DNA from: Arthrobacter sp. ov407 | Lineage (GTDB): Bacteria; Actinomycetota; Actinomycetes; Actinomycetales; Micrococcaceae | Direction: 5' to 3' | Assembly (NCBI RefSeq): GCF_900102895.1 | Contig: NZ_FNGD01000005.1 | Span: forward strand, 124,001 to 188,000 | DNA length: 64,000 nt | Shown: piece by piece, positions 8,214 to 16,139 of the stretch | Numbering within the stretch: position 1 is the first letter of the stretch | How the letters are laid out: every line of letters begins with the position of its first letter | Notes under the pieces: generated by a model | Told to the model about the DNA's origin: nothing | Seen by the model: the letters and a program-made list of their open reading frames with translations, nothing else | The model's database searches: none | Program-made: the position numbers and the translations under genes

Positions 8214-9454
8214 GATTGTCCACCGTGCCGGTTGGTCCCGCTCGTGGCGGTGTGCGGGTTGCGTGCAGCGATCACAGTGAACAGGGTGCCGATTAACGCA
8301 AGTGAGCCGTATCCGAGGACGATCTGCGGCAGCGAGAAGGTGTTGGAGAGTTTGCCGGCGATGAGGGCGGGGATCGTGGCGCTGCTGTAGCACAGTAGGT
8401 AGATGACGCTGAAAATCGGTGCCCGATCTGCCGGGGCGCTGCCGTGCAGCAGTCCGCGGGTGGCGGCGCTGATGGCTATGCCTTGACTGGCGCCGGCGAC
8501 GATGGTTGCGACGATGAACAACGCCAGTGCGCCAGTGGCGATCGCTGTGATGATGCCGATCATTCCGGCCAAGAAGGCGACCATGCCGAGGCGTTGGGCC
8601 ACGGCCGGTGAGAATCGGCCTGCCAGGGGGGCGCCGAGAACGCTGGGACCCATGTAGGCGGCGAATACGAGTCCAAGGATGATCGGGCTGCTGGTGTGGA
8701 GTTGATCTTCGACTAGCGCGGGCACGAAGGCTTGGTAGAAGGCTCCCGTCGCCCAAGTGGCCAGGAACACCGACGCCGCGGCGGGGAGCAGGTGCCTGAC
8801 CCGGGCTGGTACTCGGATTCGGGGTCGCAGTGATTGCCAAACACCCGGCGTCGGCATGGCGATTTCCGGGCTGACAGCGATGAGCGCAATTGACAGGAGG
8901 AGGAGGCCGATGACAACCAGATAGATGAGGTCGCGCGGCCAGGGGCCGAACTGGACCAGAGCGCCGGAGGTGATGGCGCCGACTGCGAGGCCGAGCATGA
9001 CTGTCTGGCTGGAGGCGACGGAGGCCAGCCAGGTCGGCCTGGCCGGCGCGGCGTCGACGATGTAGGAGGTGAGGCTACTACTGGCCAGCCCGGCGCCGAG
9101 GCCCATCAGGAGCCGGCCGGCGATCAGGGTGCCGACGTCGTGCACGCTCAGCATCACCAGACAGCCGAGCAGGAGCAAGCCGAGGCTGGCGATCGATGTG
9201 GGCCGTCGGCCCACGTGATTGGACACTCGTCCCAGCACCAACAGTGTGGTGAGAGTAGCCGCGGAGTAGGCGACAACGGTCAGCGAGATGTCGGCGTTGG
9301 TGAACCCGTCCTCGGCCCGGTAGACATTGAAGAGAGGGACCGTCGACCCCACTGCGGCAAACACGGCCACTAGGGAGACCACCGCGGAAACGAACGCCAG
9401 GCGGAGCGTTCTGCCTCTGCGAGTCATATTGACCACTGGTGCCACGTTTTGCAT
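8210..9454 (-). CDS. MFS transporter, drug-efflux type
   Basis: The 414-residue product shows twelve hydrophobic segments. The MFS loop motif between helices 2 and 3 appears as VLGRVSNHVGRRPTSIAS, and the helix-4/5 region has GRLLMGLGAGLASSS. The fold is that of 12-helix drug/H+ antiporters. An AGGAAGG ribosome site lies ahead of the ATG at 9454. Two palindromes (9595-9683) lie upstream between this gene and the divergent TetR-like genes, so efflux is probably controlled by that regulator. The following 121-aa gene is coupled to it. Confidence 0.88.
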   Translation of the reverse strand: MQNVAPVVNMTRRGRTLRLAFVSAVVSLVAVFAAVGSTVPLFNVYRAEDGFTNADISLTVVAYSAATLTTLLVLGRVSNHVGRRPTSIASLGLLLLGCLVMLSVHDVGTLIAGRLLMGLGAGLASSSLTSYIVDAAPARPTWLASVASSQTVMLGLAVGAITSGALVQFGPWPRDLIYLVVIGLLLLSIALIAVSPEIAMPTPGVWQSLRPRIRVPARVRHLLPAAASVFLATWATGAFYQAFVPALVEDQLHTSSPIILGLVFAAYMGPSVLGAPLAGRFSPAVAQRLGMVAFLAGMIGIITAIATGALALFIVATIVAGASQGIAISAATRGLLHGSAPADRAPIFSVIYLLCYSSATIPALIAGKLSNTFSLPQIVLGYGSLALIGTLFTVIAARNPHTATSGTNRHGGQS

Positions 9455-9594
9455 CGAGTCGTGCCTTCCTATTGTTCTTAACCACCCCGGAGTTCTGCGG
9501 AGGGCGCCGACGCCGTCTTACCCTCCGATGCCATCCACCGGCGGCCCGGTCTAAACCGCTATGGCATCCGGGTGGTCCCTAGCCAAGGAAAGAA

Positions 9595-9683
9595 AGGACC
9601 ACTTGGTCCAGTAACGATGGCTGTCGACGGGGATTTACGCAGTTTGGCGCGTTTCACGCGATAAAAATGGACTTAATAGTCCT
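9595..9683. promoter_or_regulatory. Two TetR-type operators in the MFS/TetR divergent region
   Basis: Site 1 is AGGACCACTTGGTCCA (9595-9610) and site 2 is TGGACTTAATAGTCCT (9668-9683). Both fit the 16-bp pattern TGGACYANNTRGTCCA found at five other places in the window. Site 2 is 18 bases from the GTG of the plus-strand gene, so binding would block its promoter; site 1 is placed to affect the MFS promoter on the other strand. Confidence 0.65.
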
Positions 9684-9700
9684 AAATTGTGCCACAATAG

Positions 9701-10195
9701 GTGAATGGTGTCGACTGGCTGGGTGGATGGATGAGGACATACTTTACGGAGGTCCTGGCCCGCGAAAGGGCTTGTCTGGCTGAAGTCACTGACAGAACGA
9801 TGCTTGCCGACTGGCGTCGTGGCGTCGTCAAGGAGCTCATGACCCCGCAGTCGCCTTACGTGCTGGCGTTGCGACAGACAGGGAGCGTGCGCGACCGCGC
9901 CGACTTCCTCGATGGGTGGCGCGGGCTCATCTCCGGGACGGTGGATCGTCTGCTGCAGTCCGGCGCCACGGGTGGCACACTCTGCTCTTCCGCGCAGAGC
10001 CCGAACTCCGACGTCGACGCTCAGAAGATTGCTGTGCTGATTCTTGCGGCGCTTCATGGAGGCAGCACCCTGAGCCGGCTTGCACGGGACCCTCGGCCTC
10101 TCAACGATGCTCTCGACCTCGCGCTCGCGTGGGCAGACCAGGACAACAGTCTCGCAAAGACGGGAACGAGCAGCTCGACAAGTAAAATAGTGTGA
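9701..10195 (+). CDS. TetR C-terminal-like protein lacking a DNA-binding domain
   Basis: A GTG at 9701 opens a 164-residue protein that is largely helical. Its end, QKIAVLILAALHGGSTLSRL followed by NDALDLALAWA, matches the last two helices of TetR/AcrR ligand-binding domains. There is no helix-turn-helix in this frame or just upstream. It overlaps the start of a complete TetR gene by about one base (stop 10193-10195), so the two are probably co-translated. It may be a truncated repressor, or a ligand-binding partner that forms mixed dimers with the next protein. An operator sits directly ahead. Confidence 0.6.
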   Translation: MNGVDWLGGWMRTYFTEVLARERACLAEVTDRTMLADWRRGVVKELMTPQSPYVLALRQTGSVRDRADFLDGWRGLISGTVDRLLQSGATGGTLCSSAQSPNSDVDAQKIAVLILAALHGGSTLSRLARDPRPLNDALDLALAWADQDNSLAKTGTSSSTSKIV

Positions 10196-10863
10196 TGACA
10201 ACCCTTGACGCGCGCAACGGCAGGCGCCTGACGGCGCGCGGTGAAAAGACGCGGGCAAGGATCGTGGCCGCAGCGGCCGATCTGATAAATGTCCAGGGAG
10301 TCGGGGCTACTACGCTCGACGACGTGATATTGGCAAGTGGCGTGAGCAAGTCGCAGTTATACCACCACTTCGCAGGCAAGGATGCGCTCGTGCGGGCCGT
10401 CGTCGACCATGTAGGAGAACGCATCATCCAGCGTGAACGCGATGCCCTAGGTCATGTCTCGACGATCCAAGGCCTGCGACGCTGGCGCGATGCGTTGGTA
10501 CAGAACAACGCCCTACGGCATGGCGCCTACGGCTGCGCGCTCGGCTCACTGGCCTCCGAGGTCTCCGATCAAGACGATGCTGCCCGCCGGGCCGCGTCTC
10601 AACTCTTCATCGAATGGCAGGAGCTCTTGGCGGGCGTGTTGCACAGGCTTCAGGACGGTGGTGCGCTTCCGCCCGAGGCGTCGATCGACCAGCTTGCGAC
10701 AGGACTCATGGGCGCCCTCCAAGGCGGTTACATGCTGGCCCAAACTGCGCGCGATGTCACGCCGATGGCAACATCAATCGACATGGCGCTAGCGCATATC
10801 GAGAGCCTTCACAAGCACGAAGTCGGGCAGCGGCAGCGTCCCGCTGTCGAACAAGTCCAATGA
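10195..10863 (+). CDS. TetR/AcrR-family transcriptional repressor
   Basis: The N-terminal helix-turn-helix is complete: ARIVAAAADLINVQGVGATT followed by LASGVSKSQLYHHFAGKDAL. The ligand domain contains YGCALGSLASEV and ends with LMGALQGGYMLAQTARD and IDMALAHIESL. The ATG at 10195 is preferred to a GTG at 10192. It is the second gene of a probable two-gene operon behind the operators at 9595-9683 and a good candidate for the protein that binds them. A fragment of a very similar gene lies at 55866-56057. Members of this group usually respond to small electrophiles, dyes or drugs. Confidence 0.88.
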   Translation: MTTLDARNGRRLTARGEKTRARIVAAAADLINVQGVGATTLDDVILASGVSKSQLYHHFAGKDALVRAVVDHVGERIIQRERDALGHVSTIQGLRRWRDALVQNNALRHGAYGCALGSLASEVSDQDDAARRAASQLFIEWQELLAGVLHRLQDGGALPPEASIDQLATGLMGALQGGYMLAQTARDVTPMATSIDMALAHIESLHKHEVGQRQRPAVEQVQ

Positions 10864-10957
10864 TACGTTGCGACTCATCCCGTTCGAGGAACGCGCTCTG
10901 CGAACGTCCGTGCGGATGCGCCGGGCCCGAATCAGTATCGTGCCTGGCGCTTCCGCG

Positions 10958-11611
10958 TCAGGTTCGGCGCAGGGCGTCGAGTGCCGCGATCATGTCTGAC
11001 GGTTCGGTCCGTTTGGTGTAGTCACTGTTCACGAACGCCCACGAGACGACCCCGTCCTGTCCGACCACGTACGACGCCGGAATCACGAGCGTGCGATCAT
11101 GTCCACCGTTCGTGCGGACGAGATCGTGGCCGCGGCTCTCGTAGATGGCGGCGAGCTCAGCCGGGATGTCGAAAGACAGGCCATAATCCTGGGCAACGGT
11201 CGTGCCGACATCGCTCAGGACATCGAAGGTGAGGTCGTGTTTCTCGGTGACCGACAGTGATTCGTCGGGTACCTGAGGCGAGATCGCCACGAGACGAGCG
11301 CCGCGGGCCTCGAACTCGCCGATGTTCGCCTGCAGGGTGCGCAGTTCGAGGTTGCAGTACGGGCACCAGCTGCCTCGATAGAAGCTCAAGACGACGGGTC
11401 CATCGCGAAGCAGATCGTTCAGGATCACCGTGTCTTCGGTCGCGTTCGGAAGCGAGAAGCCGGGAGCGATGTCGCCGACGTTCGTCGCCCGCTCAGCCTG
11501 GCCGGTGTTGAAGAGCTGCTGCGCCGCGCGATCCATCACCTCCGTCTCATTGGCCGGGCGTTTGGCTCGCCCCTCCTTGTAGATACGTTGAAGGTCGTCT
11601 CTCAGGTTCAT
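10958..11611 (-). CDS. Peroxiredoxin-like protein (AhpC/TSA family)
   Basis: The 217-residue product has the thioredoxin-fold AhpC/TSA domain, with VVLSFYRGSWCPYCNLELRT carrying a CPYC motif at about residues 92-95. Family members of this shape reduce peroxides with electrons from thioredoxin or act as thiol oxidoreductases. There is an N-terminal helical extension of about 50 residues (LRDDLQRIYKEGRAKRPANE), usual in this subgroup. The ATG at 11611 follows AAAGGAG and is preferred over an ORF start 60 bases upstream. It is on the same strand as the sigma factor at 11952-12575, about 340 bases downstream of it, and may belong to its regulon. Confidence 0.85.
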   Translation of the reverse strand: MNLRDDLQRIYKEGRAKRPANETEVMDRAAQQLFNTGQAERATNVGDIAPGFSLPNATEDTVILNDLLRDGPVVLSFYRGSWCPYCNLELRTLQANIGEFEARGARLVAISPQVPDESLSVTEKHDLTFDVLSDVGTTVAQDYGLSFDIPAELAAIYESRGHDLVRTNGGHDRTLVIPASYVVGQDGVVSWAFVNSDYTKRTEPSDMIAALDALRRT

Positions 11612-11694
11612 GTCACTCCTTTGTACTGTGTTGGTATCCACGACCACCTGGCGTGGATGACGGGGTGCCACGGTCAGTCGTCATAATCCGAGTC

Positions 11695-11853
11695 TCAAAT
11701 ATGCAGATCATCGTCCCGCACAGCGGCCAATAGACCGTGCGCATCCTCTGCGCACGATCCGCACCCAGCAATATGCGACACCAATCCCGGACAGCAGTCG
11801 GCAGCATCGACTCCGGCCGCCAGTCGGCCGACATGGACATGAAGGACAGCCAT
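11695..11853 (-). CDS. 52-aa zinc-finger mini-protein, anti-sigma-like
   Basis: The frame from an ATG at 11853 ends with CCPGLVSHIAGCGSCAEDAH and GLLAAVRDDDLHI. HIAGCGSC gives the HxxxCxxC zinc signature of zf-HC2 anti-sigma factors such as RsrA and ChrR. It lies directly after the ECF sigma gene on the same strand, with about 100 bases between. Its size is small for an anti-sigma factor (usually 80-100 residues) and the binding helices would have to be very short. It may be a redox-sensing partner of the sigma factor or the remnant of one. Confidence 0.5.
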   Translation of the reverse strand: MAVLHVHVGRLAAGVDAADCCPGLVSHIAGCGSCAEDAHGLLAAVRDDDLHI

Positions 11854-11951
11854 CGCCTTATCACACCTCACGTCACGGGGGTCAGTGTCCAGGAATTGCT
11901 CGAGTCACTCCCATCATCCGGTCGTGACCTTCAACCTCTACCTGTTGATCA

Positions 11952-12575
11952 TTACCCATGGGCAGTCGTCAGCTCCTCTTCCAGATATCCGTTAGCGGTC
12001 AGGTAGGCGCGGATCTTACGGCGTGCGTCGAAAACGGTCTTGTAGATTGCACCCCGATTCGATCCAGACTGAGACACCATGGCGTCCATCGGGACACCGT
12101 TGACCACGATCGCGATGAAGCAGTGCCGTTGGTGATCGGTCAATGCCTCCCTCATTGCCCGCTGCACGGCCGTGATCAGTTCCCGTTGCTGTGCCAGCGC
12201 GAGCGGGTCGGCAGCGAGCCGCGCAGGGAGCCGCTCCCAGTCCTCGACGTTCAGGGACACGGATGGCCTGCGCGAAAAGTGGCGGCCGAGTTTGTTGGAG
12301 ACCTCCAGCGCGACAAAGCGGTAGGCCCAGGTCGTGAATCGGCTCTCCCCGCGAAAGGTATCGAGCTTCCCCAGCAAAGAAACCATCGCGTCGTTGGCGG
12401 CCTGATGTGCAAGGTCCTCGAGTTCGCGCCTGCCAATGCGAAAAGCGGGTCCACGTCGATACGTCTCATGGATGGCGACCTTCAGCAACATCTCGTGCAG
12501 GCGGGCCAACGCCGCGTCCCGTTTGGTGGCGGCGTCGTCGAGGTCGGACAGCCACGATGATGAGTCCATATCCAT
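11952..12575 (-). CDS. ECF-family RNA polymerase sigma factor
   Basis: The 207-residue protein has sigma region 2 around residues 50-110 (LEDLAHQAANDAMVSLLGKL, then FRGESRFTTWAYRFVALEV) and region 4 around 145-200 (REALTDHQRHCFIAIVVNGV, then RGAIYKTVFDARRKIRAYL). No extra domain is present. A zinc-finger mini-gene follows at 11695-11853. A palindrome of the window's main operator type lies upstream (12739-12754), so a TetR repressor may control the sigma factor. This group of ECF factors in actinobacteria is often linked to oxidative or thiol stress. Confidence 0.85.
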   Translation of the reverse strand: MDMDSSSWLSDLDDAATKRDAALARLHEMLLKVAIHETYRRGPAFRIGRRELEDLAHQAANDAMVSLLGKLDTFRGESRFTTWAYRFVALEVSNKLGRHFSRRPSVSLNVEDWERLPARLAADPLALAQQRELITAVQRAMREALTDHQRHCFIAIVVNGVPMDAMVSQSGSNRGAIYKTVFDARRKIRAYLTANGYLEEELTTAHG

Positions 12576-12738
12576 GTCGGTAAGTCCAAATTCGGTGAGT
12601 GCGCCGCATGTTTGTCGTCGGTGGGTTCAGCGCCGGCGCAGTCCGCTCTGCGGCTGATGGCTCCTGCGGACTCCGTATTCGAGTTGCGGCGCGGGGTTGG
12701 ACCGACGAGTTCGGTCGATCTGTTGACCATGAGTCAAT

Positions 12739-12754
12739 AGAACTATTTCGTCCA
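12739..12754. promoter_or_regulatory. TetR-type operator upstream of the ECF sigma gene
   Basis: The reverse complement reads TGGACGAAATAGTTCT. It fits the 16-bp consensus TGGACTANATAGTCCA with one arm imperfect. It is about 165 bases upstream of the sigma gene start on the minus strand, so its position relative to the promoter is less certain than at the other sites. Confidence 0.5.
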
Positions 12755-12912
12755 GTCTAGGGCGTCGTGACATCGCTCGGCAAGGATGCATACCGTCCCG
12801 AGCCTGCGACTCCCCTTCACTTAATTTCCCAGAAAAAGACGTTTTCTCGGCCCGACCTGCGAGAATGGGCGATCACACCCATCCCCAGCGGCACTTTCGA
12901 GCGGGATTTGTC

Positions 12913-12928
12913 TGGACTAAATGGTCCT
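12913..12928. promoter_or_regulatory. TetR-type operator upstream of the ferritin-like gene
   Basis: TGGACTAAATGGTCCT matches the shared 16-bp operator. It lies about 100 bases before the ATG at 13027, where a promoter would be expected. Confidence 0.6.
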
Positions 12929-13026
12929 ATGCGCGGTAGAACTGTAAAAGTGTTTCGACAGCCGATTCGAGCACCAGCAGTCTGCCTCCGGCACGGCCGG
13001 AGCCACCGAACAGCACAGGAGTCACG

Positions 13027-13947
13027 ATGTCTAAGAGCCGCTTTATCTGGCACGCCATCAAAGCCAGCGCGGAGACCGCAGAGGACCGCGCCAAGCTAAC
13101 CGGCATGGTCGCCGAAGCTGGGATCGACGCGCCGCCGGCTACGACCGCCGAAGACGGGCCCAGCGATGCTTCGATCCTGAACTTTGCGCTCAACCTTGAG
13201 TACCTCGAAGCCGAGTTCTACCTTCGTGGCGCAACGGGGCAGGGACTTCCCGACGACATGGTGGGTGGGGTGGGGACGCCCGGCCAAGTGTCCGGCGGCC
13301 GGCAGGTCGATTTCCGGAGTCCCTTGGTCAAGAACATTGCCCGTGAGATCGCCATGGACGAGCGGGCCCATGTTGCGTTCCTCCGCGGCGCACTCGGTAA
13401 CACAGCCGTTGCCCGCCCACGGATCTCTCTCGATCACAGCTTTACCGCGGCGGCGTTGGCTGCCGGTTTGATCAAGCCCGGAGAGATCTTCGACGTCTAC
13501 GCGAACGACCGCAACTTCCTCTTCGCCGCCTTCCTCTTCGAAGACGTGGGAGTCACCGCTTTCAAGGGCGCGGCACCGTTTATCTCCAACAAGACCTACC
13601 TGGACGCCGCAGCGGGCATGCTGGCCACCGAGGCATACCACGCCGGGATCGTGCGGGCCACGCTGTTCAACGAAGGACTCATAGACGATTCCGTGTTCGA
13701 CGTCGTGCACAAGATCTCCGCGGTTCGCAATGCAGTGAGCGGCCCAGCCGACGATGACCAGGACCTCGGCACCAAAGACGTGGCCAATCTCGTCCCCAAC
13801 GACGAATATGGCCGGGTATTCGGCCGGAGCGCAGCGGAGATCCTCAACATCGTCTACCTCGACGCCCAAGGGGGAACCGCCGGAGGCTTTTACCCGGATG
13901 GGCTCAACGGAGACATCGTTCACGGCACCGGGCCGACCGCGGATTAA
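13027..13947 (+). CDS. Ferritin-like domain protein (Ferritin_2 / desiccation-related type)
   Basis: The 306-residue protein has the ferritin-like four-helix bundle. ASILNFALNLEYLEAEFYLR supplies the first metal-ligand Glu residues, and EIAMDERAHVAFLRGALG has the Glu-x-x-His of the next helix. Later helices include FLFAAFLFEDVGVTAFKGAA and MLATEAYHAGIVRATLF. Relatives in plants and Deinococcus are desiccation-linked, and bacterial ones go with oxidative stress. There is no Tat or Sec signal, so it is probably cytoplasmic. AGGAGTCACG precedes the ATG, and an operator of the main regulon sits about 100 bases upstream. Confidence 0.85.
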   Translation: MSKSRFIWHAIKASAETAEDRAKLTGMVAEAGIDAPPATTAEDGPSDASILNFALNLEYLEAEFYLRGATGQGLPDDMVGGVGTPGQVSGGRQVDFRSPLVKNIAREIAMDERAHVAFLRGALGNTAVARPRISLDHSFTAAALAAGLIKPGEIFDVYANDRNFLFAAFLFEDVGVTAFKGAAPFISNKTYLDAAAGMLATEAYHAGIVRATLFNEGLIDDSVFDVVHKISAVRNAVSGPADDDQDLGTKDVANLVPNDEYGRVFGRSAAEILNIVYLDAQGGTAGGFYPDGLNGDIVHGTGPTAD

Positions 13948-14059
13948 TTGTGTGTCCCGTCGCCAATCAGCAGTTAAAGCGTGGAAGTTCATCGAGGCCG
14001 ACGCAACTGTTGTGACCGCAATCTGAGTTGCCTGGACGCGTCCAGAGCGACACACAATT
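13946..14059. repeat. Inverted pair flanking a 92-nt non-coding stretch
   Basis: AATTGTGTGTC (13946-13956) and GACACACAATT (14049-14059) are perfect reverse complements. The stretch between them contains a 12-bp palindrome, TGGACGCGTCCA (14033-14044). It could be a small non-autonomous element, or a structured 3' end after the ferritin-like gene. Confidence 0.45.
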
Positions 14060-14095
14060 TGAAGGGAGCATGCCATCTCCAGAGCTGAGGGACCT

Positions 14096-14440
14096 GTGGT
14101 CAAGAACGGCGACCGTATTGACGCAGGCGACATAACGGAAGCCCTGACGAGAGCACCATTCACCTACACCGACGAGGCAACTCAGGTGTTCACCCGTGAC
14201 GGTCGCACGACCTACACCGAGAATGGGAGCCCCACATCCGGGAAGTGGGGAGTTGACGATCAGGGACAGTTCTGGTCCTTCTGGCCACCGACCTATCGCG
14301 CTACCTATGACGTCTTTTGGATTGCAGATGCCGTTGGTGATGTCGTCGGCGTCCGGTTCACCGAACTCAACCGCGGAGCGACGTCCGAAGGACGATACGC
14401 ACCACGCTCACCTCAACCCCGGGATGAGGGGCACCAGTAG
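14096..14440 (+). CDS. Hypothetical protein, about 114 aa
   Basis: The frame encodes a compact acid-to-neutral protein with FTYTDEATQVFTRDGRTTYT and GKWGVDDQGQFWSFWPPTYR. It looks like a small beta-rich lipocalin-type or DUF fold. No signal peptide in the part seen. The start is unclear. I give the GTG at 14096, but the best ribosome site (GAAGGGAG before an ATG at 14070) is in another frame, so the gene may have lost a base near its start. It precedes msrB on the same strand. Confidence 0.5.
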   Translation: MVKNGDRIDAGDITEALTRAPFTYTDEATQVFTRDGRTTYTENGSPTSGKWGVDDQGQFWSFWPPTYRATYDVFWIADAVGDVVGVRFTELNRGATSEGRYAPRSPQPRDEGHQ

Positions 14441-14527
14441 CGCCCTTCACGCCAGAGACCAGACGCGTCTTTGACCCGTACCTGCGATCCCCGATCTAGT
14501 AACCACCCCAGAGAAAGAAGGCTTCAC

Positions 14528-14989
14528 ATGTCCGCCACCGAGTACCGCAAAGATCCCGAGAAGATTGCGAAACTCGCCCCCGATCAGTACAAGGTCACTC
14601 AGGAGGCCTCGACTGAACCGGCGTTCCGCAACGAGTATTGGGACAACCACGATGCTGGCCTGTATGTCGACATTGTCTCCGGAGAGCCGCTATTTGCGTC
14701 CATCAACAAGTTCGACAGCCGTACAGGATGGCCCAGCTTCACCGTGCCTATTGACTCCGGCAACGTTGTCCTCAAGGAGGACCACAGCTACGGCATGGTC
14801 CGAACCGAGGTGCGCTCCAAGCATGGTGACAGCCACCTAGGTCATCTGTTCAATGACGGTCCCGCCGTCGACGGAGGTCTGCGCTACTGCATCAACTCCG
14901 CCGCGTTGCGTTTCGTTCCTCTGGACCAGCTCGAGATCGCTGGCTACGGGCAATTTCGCAACCTCTTCACCACGGAGGCAGCATTTTGA
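14528..14989 (+). CDS. msrB: Peptide-methionine (R)-S-oxide reductase MsrB
   Basis: MsrB reduces the R-form of methionine sulfoxide in damaged proteins. The 153-residue product has the SelR fold: [11 protein letters not shown] in the substrate pocket, [12 protein letters not shown], and the catalytic Cys in [14 protein letters not shown]. The first zinc-binding CxxC of the family is missing (the stretch reads [15 protein letters not shown]), so this is the zinc-free form. The ATG at 14528 follows AGAAAGAAGG. It shares four bases with msrA, so the two are translated together. Electrons come from thioredoxin. Confidence 0.93.
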   Translation: MSATEYRKDPEKIAKLAPDQYKVTQEASTEPAFRNEYWDNHDAGLYVDIVSGEPLFASINKFDSRTGWPSFTVPIDSGNVVLKEDHSYGMVRTEVRSKHGDSHLGHLFNDGPAVDGGLRYCINSAALRFVPLDQLEIAGYGQFRNLFTTEAAF

Positions 14990-15507
14990 GCCGCGACCGT
15001 GTGATCCTGGCCAGTGGCTGTTTCTGGGGTGCGCAGGAACTGCTCCGAAAGAAGCCTGGCATCGTCTCCACCCGCACCGGCTATTCCGGGGGCAACACGC
15101 CGAACGCCACCTACCGCAACCACGGCGACCATGCCGAAAGCGTGGAGATCGTGTTCGATCCCGACGGCATCTCCTTCCGGGATCTGCTCGAGTTCTTCTT
15201 CCAGATCCACGACCCCTCCACCCGGGACCGGCAGGGCAACGATGTCGGCCGCAGCTACCGGTCCGCGATCTTCTACACCAGTGACGAGCAGAAGCAGGTC
15301 GCGCTTGACACCATCAAGGATGTCGACGCATCCGGGCACTGGTCTGGGAATGTCGTTACCGAGGTGGAGCCGGCCGGAGAATTCTGGGAAGCCGAGGAAG
15401 AGCACCAGGACTACCTACAGAAGTACCCCACCGGCTACACCTGCCATTACGTGCGTCCCGGTTGGAAACTCCCGCACCGCGAGAGTCAGACCGCGGAAGC
15501 CCGGTAA
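14986..15507 (+). CDS. msrA: Peptide-methionine (S)-S-oxide reductase MsrA
   Basis: MsrA reduces the S-form of methionine sulfoxide. The catalytic motif [10 protein letters not shown] is at residues 11-20, followed by [20 protein letters not shown] and later [18 protein letters not shown], all typical. The start is a TTG at 14986 that overlaps the msrB stop (TTTTGAG), and no better start exists before the GCFWG motif. The C-terminus carries one Cys ([10 protein letters not shown]) that may act as a resolving residue. It forms an operon with msrB, and the molybdopterin enzyme follows after 50 bases. Confidence 0.93.
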   Translation: MSRDRVILASGCFWGAQELLRKKPGIVSTRTGYSGGNTPNATYRNHGDHAESVEIVFDPDGISFRDLLEFFFQIHDPSTRDRQGNDVGRSYRSAIFYTSDEQKQVALDTIKDVDASGHWSGNVVTEVEPAGEFWEAEEEHQDYLQKYPTGYTCHYVRPGWKLPHRESQTAEAR

Positions 15508-15557
15508 CCGGCCAAAGGGCTAGGAAATTTGCGCGTTGATCAATTGAAGGAGAAAGA

Positions 15558-16139
15558 ATGGCCGTTTTCGGAGGTCGCCGCCGTGAAGACAACCCGGCTC
15601 TCCCACCTGGGCAACATTTGACGGAGTCTTTCCCCGTGCTGTCGGCAGGTCCGACCCCATCGATGGACACGGCGGACTGGGAATTCTTCATCCACACCGA
15701 AACAGGGAAGACCCACCGGTGGAATTGGGGCCAGTTCCTTGCACTCCCGTCCGCGGACATCACCGTCGACATCCATTGCGTGACTAGCTGGTCCAAGCTA
15801 GGCACTAGCTGGAGGGGCGTGTCATTAGACACCTTGTTCGCTGAGGTCGAGACAGGTTTCGATTTCGTGATGGCGCACTCGTACGGCGGTTACACCACAA
15901 ACCTTCCACTTGAGGAGATTCTCGACGGGAAGGCCTGGATCGCCTACGAGTACGAGGGCGCCGAGCTCGACCCGGAACACGGCGGGCCGGCCCGCCTCCT
16001 GGTGCCTCATCTCTATTTCTGGAAGAGCGCCAAATGGGTACGGGGACTCACCATGCAAAGGGAGGACAATCCAGGCTTCTGGGAAGAATACGGCTACAAC
16101 CTGCACGGCGATCCTTGGCGAGAAGAGCGCTACTCATGA
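15558..16139 (+). CDS. Molybdopterin-dependent oxidoreductase (sulfite oxidase/MsrP-like fold), cytoplasmic
   Basis: The 193-residue protein is a single Oxidored_molyb domain. VDIHCVTSWSKLGTSWRGV contains the Cys that binds the molybdenum, and MAHSYGGYTTNLPLEEILDG and LLVPHLYFWKSAKWVRGLT are family segments. MsrP (YedY) reduces methionine sulfoxide in the periplasm. This copy has no Tat signal and is a short cytoplasmic form. GAAGGAGAAAGA precedes the ATG. Its stop overlaps the next gene, an FAD/NAD(P) reductase, which probably feeds it electrons. Placement after msrB and msrA suggests sulfoxide reduction, but the substrate is not proven. Confidence 0.88.
   Translation: MAVFGGRRREDNPALPPGQHLTESFPVLSAGPTPSMDTADWEFFIHTETGKTHRWNWGQFLALPSADITVDIHCVTSWSKLGTSWRGVSLDTLFAEVETGFDFVMAHSYGGYTTNLPLEEILDGKAWIAYEYEGAELDPEHGGPARLLVPHLYFWKSAKWVRGLTMQREDNPGFWEEYGYNLHGDPWREERYS

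Noticed and set aside
14033..14044. TGGACGCGTCCA counted as an eighth main-type operator
   Set aside because: The half-site distance is four bases shorter than in all others, which would place the two half-sites on different faces of the helix.
13096..14163. 355-codon minus-strand frame opposite the ferritin-like gene
   Set aside because: No domain or ribosome site; the plus-strand ferritin-like protein explains the region.
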